Source: Mucilaginibacter terrigena
GTDB taxonomy: Bacteria > Bacteroidota > Bacteroidia > Sphingobacteriales > Sphingobacteriaceae
DNA: 64,000 bases
Assembly: GCF_004168255.1 (NCBI RefSeq)
Contig: NZ_SEWG01000002.1
Coordinates: 558,001-622,000 of the forward strand
Direction: 5' to 3'
Part shown: positions 14,405-21,489 of the stretch, in pieces
How positions within the stretch are numbered: the first letter of the stretch is position 1
Layout of the letters: the number at the start of each line of letters is the position of its first letter
Notes under the pieces: model-generated
The model's database searches: none
The model's input: only the letters and a program-made list of their open reading frames with translations
What the model was told of the DNA's origin: nothing
Translations under genes and position numbers: made by a program

Positions 14405-16348
14405 ATGACACCTGTAAATATCCTTATTGTTGATGATAGGGAAGAGAACATTATAGCGCTTGAAGCGCTTTTGAGCCGAAACGATATACGTTTATTTACA
14501 ACTACATCGCCAAACGATGCGTTGAAAATAGCCTGGGAAAACCCCATTGCTATAGCGCTTGTTGATGTTCAGATGCCCGGTATGGATGGGTTTGAACTGG
14601 TACAGATGCTAAAATCTAACCCGCGCACAAAAGATATAATGGTAATATTTGTTACCGCTATATCAAAAGAAACCAAATACGCTGTTAAGGGCTTTGGCGC
14701 CGGCGCGGTAGATTATCTTTACAAACCGCTTGACCCTTACATTACATCGGCCAAAGTTGATGCTTTTATACAGCTTGCCCGCTCGCGCGACGAGATCAGG
14801 CAAAAGAATGATGAATTACAGGATTTTTCGATAGTGGTAAAAAACAGCGCTGACATTATATGCGCTGTTGATGCCGATACCCTGCGCATCAGATCTGTTA
14901 ACCCCGCGGTTGAGGCCATTTTAGGCTATAAGCAGACCGAGGTGTTAGGCAAAAGCATTATTGACCTGGCCATTGATGCCGACCGCGATGTGTTCAGAAA
15001 AAAGCTGGGCGAGATCATTAAGGATAATAAAAGCTTTTCGGTATCCGAGTTTCAGTTCAACACCTTTGATAAGCACGTTATCTGGGTAGAATGCCGTGCA
15101 TCGTACCGCAACAAAACCATCTTTATCAACATCAGCGATAGCTCCCCTCAAAAAAGCTACCAGCTGCAGCTTATTAAATCAAAAGAAGCGGCAGAGTATG
15201 GTAAAAAAGTAAAGGAAACCTTTTTAGCCAACATGAGCCACGAGCTGCGCACGCCGGTTAACGGCATTATAGGCCTTAGTAATTTACTGCGCAAAACACC
15301 GCTTAACGATCAGCAGAACGGTTTGCTGGATATGCTGGAAACATCGTCCCGCTCGTTGTTAGGCGTAATAAACGATGTGCTTGACATATCCAAGATAGAA
15401 GCCGGAAAGTTTAGTATTGTGCGTGCACCTAACAACCTTAAAGCCATAGTTAATTCGGTTGCCGGTTTATTGAAATTTAATGCCGACGAAAAAAATATTG
15501 AGTTTATTGTAGAGATCGATAACGATGTGCCCGATACACTGATGGTAGACTCGTTGCGGTTGAACCAGATACTGATGAACCTGCTGAGCAACGCCATTAA
15601 GTTTACCGATAGGGGATATGTTAAGCTTACTGTATCGGTGTTGCAAAAACTAAATGATAAGGTTAAGCTTAAATTTAGTGTGGAAGATACCGGCATTGGC
15701 ATCCCCACAGACCGTTTATCAAAAATATTTGAATCGTTTGAACAAGCCGAAGACGATACCACTAATAAATACGGCGGTACCGGGCTGGGGCTTACAATTG
15801 TTAAAAAATTGATAGAACTAAAGGGAGGTGACCTTACCGTAAGCAGTAAACCGGGCCAGGGTAGCGTGTTTAATTTCACCAATTGGTTTAACACCGCAAA
15901 CGCACCCGCTACTGAAAAAACACCTAAACCGGATAAAAAACTCGCCCCGTTTGTAAACACCCGTGTTTTAGTTGCCGAGGATAATATGATAAACCAGTTT
16001 ATGGTATCAAAGATCCTGAAGGACTGGAATGTGGAGGTAGAGATAGCAGATAGCGGTTATAAGGCCATTGACAAACTGAAGGAAGATACTTACGACCTGG
16101 TGCTGATGGATACCCATATGCCGGGTTTAAATGGTTACCAGGCTGCCCGTATTATCCGCATGGAGCTGGAAGAGCCTATGCGCAGTGTGCCCATCATATC
16201 CCTTTCTGCATCGGCATTTGAGCACGAACAACTGGAAGCCATTGCCGCAGGCATGAACGATGTTTTGTCGAAACCGTTTGAAGCGCATGAACTGCATGCT
16301 AAAATGACTAAGCTGTTGAAAGGCAGCGCTATTAAAAAGCCAGTTTAG
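14405..16348 (+). CDS. Soluble hybrid kinase: REC-PAS-HisKA-HATPase-REC
   Basis: 647 aa, no membrane helix. N-terminal receiver (about 3-120; acceptor Asp54 in ALVDVQMPGMDG), PAS domain (about 140-255; FSIVVKNSADIICAVD...), HisKA with MSHELRTP and His279, HATPase (NLLSNAIKF, DTGIGIP, GTGLGLTIV), and a C-terminal receiver (about 520-640; LVLMDTHMPG). The N-terminal receiver can take phosphate from the membrane kinase upstream, making a chain membrane kinase to cytosolic kinase. Ends by overlapping the convergent methyltransferase gene by 17 bases. Confidence 0.92.
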   Translation: MTPVNILIVDDREENIIALEALLSRNDIRLFTTTSPNDALKIAWENPIAIALVDVQMPGMDGFELVQMLKSNPRTKDIMVIFVTAISKETKYAVKGFGAGAVDYLYKPLDPYITSAKVDAFIQLARSRDEIRQKNDELQDFSIVVKNSADIICAVDADTLRIRSVNPAVEAILGYKQTEVLGKSIIDLAIDADRDVFRKKLGEIIKDNKSFSVSEFQFNTFDKHVIWVECRASYRNKTIFINISDSSPQKSYQLQLIKSKEAAEYGKKVKETFLANMSHELRTPVNGIIGLSNLLRKTPLNDQQNGLLDMLETSSRSLLGVINDVLDISKIEAGKFSIVRAPNNLKAIVNSVAGLLKFNADEKNIEFIVEIDNDVPDTLMVDSLRLNQILMNLLSNAIKFTDRGYVKLTVSVLQKLNDKVKLKFSVEDTGIGIPTDRLSKIFESFEQAEDDTTNKYGGTGLGLTIVKKLIELKGGDLTVSSKPGQGSVFNFTNWFNTANAPATEKTPKPDKKLAPFVNTRVLVAEDNMINQFMVSKILKDWNVEVEIADSGYKAIDKLKEDTYDLVLMDTHMPGLNGYQAARIIRMELEEPMRSVPIISLSASAFEHEQLEAIAAGMNDVLSKPFEAHELHAKMTKLLKGSAIKKPV

Positions 16349-16817
16349 TTTGGCCGGTGCCCATAACACGGGCTTCGTGCTCTAACAGCCACTGTTTGCG
16401 CCAAAGGCCGCCCGCGTAACCGGTTAGGCTGCCATTGCTGCCAATTACACGGTGGCAGGGCACAATTATCCATAAATTATTTTTCCCGTTGGATGCCGCA
16501 ATTGCGCGGATAGCCAGCGGGTTTTTCATTTTGTTTGACTGCTGCCCGTAGGTAATGGTGGTACCGTAAGGGATCTTGAGCAGCTCCTGCCACACCTGCT
16601 GCTGAAAAGCCGAGCCCGGCTGGTTTAGCGGCAGGTCAAATTCCTTTCTTTCGCCGGCAAAGTATTCGTCAAGCTGTTTTATGGCCTCGTTCAGTAAAGG
16701 CGAATCGGTAGCGGTTTCTTCCAGTTCCTCATCGCGGATAGATACTTTGGTAATGTGCGTATCATCAGCAGTAATGAGGGCTATGCCAACGGGTGTGCGG
16801 TGATAAACTTCGTACAT
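16332..16817 (-). CDS. ogt: Methylated-DNA--protein-cysteine methyltransferase
   Basis: 161 aa. Suicide DNA repair enzyme that moves the alkyl group of O6-methylguanine to its own cysteine. Active site PCHRV with Cys121, preceded by the helix-turn-helix region AIRAIAASNGKNNLW and followed by GYAGGLWRKQWLLEHE, all family hallmarks. Length fits Ogt/MGMT without an Ada regulatory domain. Lies two bases downstream of the SDR gene on the same strand, so probably cotranscribed; converges with the hybrid kinase gene. Confidence 0.93.
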   Translation of the reverse strand: MYEVYHRTPVGIALITADDTHITKVSIRDEELEETATDSPLLNEAIKQLDEYFAGERKEFDLPLNQPGSAFQQQVWQELLKIPYGTTITYGQQSNKMKNPLAIRAIAASNGKNNLWIIVPCHRVIGSNGSLTGYAGGLWRKQWLLEHEARVMGTGQTKLAF

Positions 16818-16819
16818 GG

Positions 16820-17626
16820 TTACTGTTGTGCCTTAGTAAGCGACTTTAAATAAACCTTGCTCATTTTACCCCCGATAAATTTCGACGGTAAAAAATTCAT
16901 GAATACGTTGCCTATGCGGTTAAGCAAACCCGGTACATAGCTGTATTTACGGGTAATAAGCGCGTGGATGCCTTCTTTTGCCGCTACGCTAACGGGCATC
17001 AGCCAGCCTTTAAGTTCGTTAAATTTGCTGTTATCGGTCATTTCGGTAGCAATACCGCCCGGCGCAAAAACGGTGATGGAGAATGCAGGGTTGGTAAGCT
17101 CGTTGTGCAGGGCATTACCAAAAGCGGTTATAAAAGCCTTTGTTGCCGAGTATGCCGCCTGGTAAGGCACCGGGAAAAACCCCGCCATGCTTGATACCAG
17201 CATCAAGCCGCCTTCGGTGCCGGGCTCATCAAAATATTTTACAAGGCTGTTGGTCATGCGTACCACGCCTATAACATTTGTTTTAAGGATGCTTTCAAAA
17301 TTATCCCAGGCCAGTTCGGTATGCCTGCCAAAATAGGTTACGCCGGCGTTTAAAATTGCCGCGTATAAGTTATTGCCCGCAATGCTTTCGGCAATTACAC
17401 GGTCGGCTTCCTCGGGGATGGACAGATCGGCAACAATAACCTTTACCTGTATACCTGCGTATTTTTCCAGTTCGGCCTTCAGCTGGTTAAGGTTATCGGC
17501 GCGGCGGGCGGCAATAATAAGGTTGGCTTTATGCAGGTGCGCCAGTTGCCGGGCCATTTCCTGCCCAAGGCCGCTTGACGCGCCGGTTACCAATACCCAT
17601 TTATTATTAAGCTGCAGGTGTTTCAT
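16820..17626 (-). CDS. Short-chain dehydrogenase/reductase (SDR family)
   Basis: 268 aa classical SDR. Cofactor motif VTGASSGLGQ (about 14-23), NAG (about 92-94, NAGVTYFG), catalytic Ser in LMLVSSMAG and YSATK (Tyr about 158, Lys about 162), followed by PGGIATEM. An arginine pair (AARRAD, about 40) after the second strand suggests NADP preference. Substrate unknown; similar proteins are called SDR short-chain oxidoreductases of the DltE/YdfG type. TAACTTAG lies four bases before the ATG. Divergent from ccmB. Confidence 0.88.
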   Translation of the reverse strand: MKHLQLNNKWVLVTGASSGLGQEMARQLAHLHKANLIIAARRADNLNQLKAELEKYAGIQVKVIVADLSIPEEADRVIAESIAGNNLYAAILNAGVTYFGRHTELAWDNFESILKTNVIGVVRMTNSLVKYFDEPGTEGGLMLVSSMAGFFPVPYQAAYSATKAFITAFGNALHNELTNPAFSITVFAPGGIATEMTDNSKFNELKGWLMPVSVAAKEGIHALITRKYSYVPGLLNRIGNVFMNFLPSKFIGGKMSKVYLKSLTKAQQ

Positions 17627-17645
17627 GTCGCTAAGTTATTCTTTT

Positions 17646-17708
17646 AGTCCGAAAGTCGGAAAAGTCAGTCTTTCGGACTTTACCGATTCCCTGACTTTCG
17701 GACTTTTT
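17646..17708. repeat. Low-complexity hairpin repeat, AGTCCGAAAG type, in SDR/ccmB divergent region
   Basis: AGTCCGAAAG at 17646-17655 pairs with CTTTCGGACT at 17670-17679 and again at 17695-17704; the second copy is followed by a T-run. Two alternative hairpins are possible, just upstream of the ccmB -7 box. Confidence 0.55.
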
Positions 17709-17712
17709 TCCC

Positions 17713-17720
17713 TTACTTTG
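17713..17720 (+). promoter_or_regulatory. -7-like box of ccmB, 4 bases before ATG
   Basis: TTACTTTG, one change from TAnnTTTG, followed by CAGC and the ATG at 17725. Same tight spacing as several other genes in the window. Confidence 0.35.
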
Positions 17721-17724
17721 CAGC

Positions 17725-18408
17725 ATGAAACTTTTGGGGCAAACTATAGAGCTTTTAAAAAAGGAGATCATCCTGGAGTGGCGCTCAAAATACGCCTTCA
17801 ATGGTATCCTGCTGTATATTGTGTCCACCGTTTTTGTTTGCTACATATCCTTTAACTTAAACCCCGGTTTTAAGGGAAGCAGCGGATATGGTATTGTATG
17901 GAACATCCTGTTTTGGATAATTATGCTTTTTGCATCGGTAAATGCCATTGCCAAAAGCTTTTTACAGGAGAATAAGGCGCGCCTGCTGTATTATTATTCC
18001 ATTGCCCATCCGCAGGCCATCATCCTCTCAAAAACCATTTACAACGCCTTATTAATGGCTTTGCTAAGCATACTTGCATTGTTGGTTTATATATTATTTT
18101 TCCCAAACAACGTTCAGGACCTGCTTTTTTATTTTATTACCGTTATGCTGGGCAGTATCAGTTTTTCAACGGTGTTTACCATGCTATCGGGCATAGCATC
18201 AAAGGCGGGCAATAACGGTACGCTGATGGCCATACTAAGTTTCCCTGTGATAATCCCGGTGATACTGCTGCTGGTTAAAGTAAGCAAAGCCGCAATGGAT
18301 GGTATCGACCCAAGCCTTAGCTTTGGTAACATTGGTGTGCTGGTGGCAATAAATGTTATAGTAATTGCGTCATCTTTAATACTTTTCCCATACCTGTGGC
18401 GCGACTAA
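17725..18408 (+). CDS. ccmB: Haem exporter subunit CcmB
   Basis: 227 aa integral membrane protein with about six helices, the normal CcmB size. N-terminal IELLKKEIILEWRSKYAFNG precedes the first helix, as in CcmB family members; the C-terminal helix ends at FPYLWRD. With ATPase CcmA and CcmC it forms the ABC complex that releases holo-CcmE during cytochrome c maturation. The ccmA gene is not in the window; ccmC, D, E and F are at 21.5-27.3 kb on the other strand. The stop overlaps the next gene as TAATG. Confidence 0.88.
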   Translation: MKLLGQTIELLKKEIILEWRSKYAFNGILLYIVSTVFVCYISFNLNPGFKGSSGYGIVWNILFWIIMLFASVNAIAKSFLQENKARLLYYYSIAHPQAIILSKTIYNALLMALLSILALLVYILFFPNNVQDLLFYFITVMLGSISFSTVFTMLSGIASKAGNNGTLMAILSFPVIIPVILLLVKVSKAAMDGIDPSLSFGNIGVLVAINVIVIASSLILFPYLWRD

Positions 18409-19628
18409 TGCTTTCATCATCTCCATACAAAATTATTGTGCACCGCTGGTGCCTGTTGCTTGTGTGCCTGGGCGTGGGTTTTACGGTAAAGGCGCAAACG
18501 GTTATCAGCGGCAAGGTAATTAGTTCGGCATCAAAAGAAGGGGTGCCGAAAGCCAGCGTATTTTTAAACAATGCCACTTTTGGCACCGCCACCAATGATG
18601 ATGGAACGTTTAGCTTACGCGGGGTAAAGCCCGGCCAGTATGACCTTATCGTATCAACAATTGGGTATGAAGAATACACGCAGAAGGTACAGGTGGGGCA
18701 GGGGCCAATAAACCTTGAAATAGCCATTACGCCAAAGGTGATGATGATGCGCGAAGTGGTAATAACCAGCAACGCCGATTGGAAAAGGAATTTTGAGCAG
18801 TTTAAAAAGGATTTTATCGGCCAAACCGATAATGCTAAATATTGTAAGGTAGAAAACCCGCGCATTCTTAACCTGTCTTTTATCCGCAAAACGCAAACCT
18901 TAGAGGCATCTGCCGATGAGTTTTTGGTGGTTAATAACGATGCACTGGGCTACCGGGTAAAGTTTTTGCTAAAAGAGTTTTCCAGCAACAACATTACACG
19001 CACAATTAATTACGCGGGCCGTGTACTTTTCGAAGAGTTGCCCGGCACCGGGGCGCAAAAAAAGAAATGGAAGCTAAAACGCGATGAAGCATATTATGGC
19101 TCGTCGCAGCATTTTTACCGGGCGTTGCAAAAAAACCGCCTGTCGCAGGAGGGGTTTGTAATGTACGATTTTAGCCGCGCCTTAGACCCCAACCGCCCGC
19201 CCGAAGCGCTGATACAAAAAAAGCTGAAAGAGTTCAGGATGATCAACCGCGATTCGATAAGTTACTGGCTTGCCAAAGAGAACATGCCCAAATGGTACCG
19301 GGAGCATTTAACCAAGCCACCGCTAACCGCTTACCAGGTAATACGTAAACCACCGCAGGAAGGGCTTTTTGTATTAACTTTTCCTAATTACCTGTACGTA
19401 GTTTACAACAAAAAACACGAGACCGAAGACTTTAAAGACCTGTACCGGCCGCTGGATATGGAGAACTTTGAAACCAGTGTAATAACCCTTTTAGGGCCTG
19501 TAGTGGTGTTTGATATGAACGGCACAGTTGTAGCCGAAAGCCCGTTGTACGAAGGTACGTGGTCAAAAGCCAAGCTGGCCAACCTGCTGCCGGTTGATTA
19601 CGAGCCATCGGAATTGACGGGGAATTAG
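18408..19628 (+). CDS. Exported carboxypeptidase-regulatory-like domain protein
   Basis: 406 aa from the ATG that overlaps the ccmB stop (TAATG). Signal peptide LLLVCLGVGFTVKAQ. Residues about 30-115 form a CarboxypepD_reg-like beta sandwich (VISGKVISSASKEGVPKASV, GTFSLRGVKPGQYDLIVSTIGYEEY), the same domain found before TonB-dependent receptor plugs. The remaining 290 residues (EVVITSNADWKRNFEQFKKDF onward) are of the type found in Bacteroidota 'carboxypeptidase-like regulatory domain' proteins, with no receptor plug or barrel. Probably cell-surface or periplasmic; function unknown. The longer frame from 18396 is less likely because of the coupling. Confidence 0.8.
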   Translation: MLSSSPYKIIVHRWCLLLVCLGVGFTVKAQTVISGKVISSASKEGVPKASVFLNNATFGTATNDDGTFSLRGVKPGQYDLIVSTIGYEEYTQKVQVGQGPINLEIAITPKVMMMREVVITSNADWKRNFEQFKKDFIGQTDNAKYCKVENPRILNLSFIRKTQTLEASADEFLVVNNDALGYRVKFLLKEFSSNNITRTINYAGRVLFEELPGTGAQKKKWKLKRDEAYYGSSQHFYRALQKNRLSQEGFVMYDFSRALDPNRPPEALIQKKLKEFRMINRDSISYWLAKENMPKWYREHLTKPPLTAYQVIRKPPQEGLFVLTFPNYLYVVYNKKHETEDFKDLYRPLDMENFETSVITLLGPVVVFDMNGTVVAESPLYEGTWSKAKLANLLPVDYEPSELTGN

Positions 19629-19695
19629 ACCTTTTCGGGCTTGTTATGCTTATCAGCCAATGAAGGGCTACCCATGATAAATATTATCATCCAAT

Positions 19696-20178
19696 TTAGT
19701 TTTCAATTTCTAATTTCTCCTCGTAGGTTAGGCCTAACTCTTCGGCGGCTTTATCTAAATTGGGTCGAAGTGTAAAAAAGTAAACTACCATTACTGCGGC
19801 TATCCCTAAGAAAAAGTAATTGCCGGTTAACAGAAAACTTACAATACTAAATAACGAAGCGCCTTCTATAAGCGCGAACTTTACAATAAGCGCCGACATA
19901 TACCCGGCCATTTTTTCGGTTAGCGTTTGTTTATTTACGGCCGCTGCAATAACTTGTTTATAAACCAGGTTCCCTACAGCAAAAGCCACAACACATAAAA
20001 CAGCGGCTATAATGATGAATTGATTGTCATTTGCAGGCCCTGCCGCGGATTGTTTCCCTAAAAATAAAACAACACCTGCAAACAAACACTGCCCTGCAAG
20101 CAAGGCAAGGTGGATTGTTTTAGCCATTTTAAACGCCTGCTTTGGTTCTAATTTTACTGATCTGTAGTTGGAGTTCAT
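19696..20178 (-). CDS. Four-helix membrane protein, unknown
   Basis: 160 aa. Four likely membrane helices: TIHLALLAGQCLFAGVVLFL, QFIIIAAVLCVVAFAVGNLVY, FALIEGASLFSIVSFLLTG and FFLGIAAVMVVYFFT. The ends are charged (MNSNYRSVKLEPKQAFKMAK; EELGLTYEEKLEIEN). It resembles small Bacteroidota inner-membrane proteins without assigned role. Followed by the phytanoyl-CoA dioxygenase-like gene on the same strand upstream, 54 bases apart. Confidence 0.7.
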   Translation of the reverse strand: MNSNYRSVKLEPKQAFKMAKTIHLALLAGQCLFAGVVLFLGKQSAAGPANDNQFIIIAAVLCVVAFAVGNLVYKQVIAAAVNKQTLTEKMAGYMSALIVKFALIEGASLFSIVSFLLTGNYFFLGIAAVMVVYFFTLRPNLDKAAEELGLTYEEKLEIEN

Positions 20179-20232
20179 AAGGTTTGGTAATATGTATGCA
20201 GTTTAAACATTTTACCATGTAAATGCAAGCTG

Positions 20233-20952
20233 TTAAAACCATTGCCTTTCCGACCACTCCAACCCATCGGGAAGTTCCGCATTACTAAACTCGATATGTA
20301 TAACCTTGCGGGGCTTGTTATTAGTGGTGCGGTTTGATGCGTGGAGCAGCAGCGGCCTCATGACCATTACCCCGCCTGCTTTTACGCTGCAGGTATGCTC
20401 TGTTTCTGTTTGCCAGTCTATAGTTTCGGGGCGATAAATATCTTTAAGGTGTGAGCCGGGTACTACTTTTAATGCGCCGTTACCCTCATCAGTATCATCC
20501 AGGTGGATGCGGATAGTGAAGTTATTTTGCAGAATCTCCAAAGGCGGCTGCACGGCAAACTGGTTTTGTTTTACCGTCCACGGGCCGTAACCGGGCAGGT
20601 CGATCTTCTTATCAACTGATATGGTGAGGTCCTGGTGCCAGGCTACAAACCAGTTCGATGCTTCGGGTTTATCAAAGTAGATAGATTTTACAACGAAATA
20701 ATCATCACCGAATAAGTCGGCGATGATTGCCTTTAGCTTCGCATTAAATACGATGTTATTTACCGCCGGCACTTCCTTAAGAAACTGCCTGATAGCGAAC
20801 AGGTCGGTAGTTTTGCGGAATGTGCTTTTATCGGTATTGGCTTTATTTATTTCGGTAAGGATGGCTTTAATTTCCGCAGAAGTGTAAACGCTTTCGATGG
20901 TTGTAAAGCCATTTACCGCGATGGTGTTTTTTTGATGGGTTATGGTGTCCAT
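20233..20952 (-). CDS. Phytanoyl-CoA dioxygenase (PhyH) family oxygenase
   Basis: 239 aa, Fe(II)/2-oxoglutarate dioxygenase fold. The iron-binding HxD appears as WHQD (about 110-113) and the distal His in LLLHASNRTTNNKPRKVIHIEF (His about 203, with Arg about 213 positioned for 2-oxoglutarate). VPGSHL (about 172) is another PhyH hallmark. Substrate unknown: family members hydroxylate acyl-CoAs, ectoine or other small molecules. No signal peptide, so cytoplasmic. Confidence 0.85.
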   Translation of the reverse strand: MDTITHQKNTIAVNGFTTIESVYTSAEIKAILTEINKANTDKSTFRKTTDLFAIRQFLKEVPAVNNIVFNAKLKAIIADLFGDDYFVVKSIYFDKPEASNWFVAWHQDLTISVDKKIDLPGYGPWTVKQNQFAVQPPLEILQNNFTIRIHLDDTDEGNGALKVVPGSHLKDIYRPETIDWQTETEHTCSVKAGGVMVMRPLLLHASNRTTNNKPRKVIHIEFSNAELPDGLEWSERQWF

Positions 20953-21440
20953 TTGTGTAAAGAAACGAAAAAAGGACTAAAGCAATTGCTTTGTGGCATA
21001 GGTTTGTGGTTTTATTAATGTCAGTCCGCTCAATTGCCGCGGAGGGCTGTTACTTTGTCTTGATACAAAGTAACCAAAAATCAAGTCAGCAAAAATGCTT
21101 CTTTGCCGCACAAGGCCCGCCCCGCAAATCGCTCAGAACCACGGGCTGGAAATCTTTTGCCCGCCCGCGCAATTCCCCACGCTTCTGCAAAAGTTTCCTA
21201 TACCCTCACCCCCGCAACAAGGCCACCATCGTTCTTCCCGATTTCGGACGAAGCTGTTCTGCTGACGTCGGAGAAAAGAAATCCTACAATCCAGACAAAT
21301 TAAAAAAGTCATTGCGAGGAGCGATAGCGACGTGGCAATCCCCGATAGACTTGTCTGCGGCTTTGTAGGTAGAAGATTGTAACGGATAGCATTGGCCGCA
21401 AGTAACGCTCAATTTCAGTTGGCAGTTTACAGTAAAACAA
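20953..21440. repeat. Gene-free region rich in interspersed repeats
   Basis: No convincing gene in this stretch. It holds a hairpin at about 21050-21073 (TTACTTTGT, six-base loop, ACAAAGTAA), then a GC-rich stretch (AAATGCTTCTTTGCCGCACA onward) that looks like the repeat often found beside that hairpin in Sphingobacteriaceae, and at 21307-21341 a GTCATTGCGAGGAGCG / GACGTGGCAATCC repeat with ATTGC and GCAAT arms. Open frames here have no domain and no homology-like features. Confidence 0.55.
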
Positions 21441-21471
21441 AAAAGCCACGAAGTATTGCTTTGTGGCTTTT
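21441..21471 (-). terminator. Terminator after ccmF
   Basis: AAAAGCCACGAAG and CTTTGTGGCTTTT form a 13-bp stem with one G-U pair; on the minus strand it ends in a T-run. It sits 19 bases past the ccmF stop. Confidence 0.8.
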
Positions 21472-21489
21472 GTACATCTTAACGTAATA

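Noticed and set aside
20991..21368. Plus-strand frame of 125 codons in the repeat-rich spacer
   Set aside because: It runs through a known type of interspersed repeat and hairpins; no family features.
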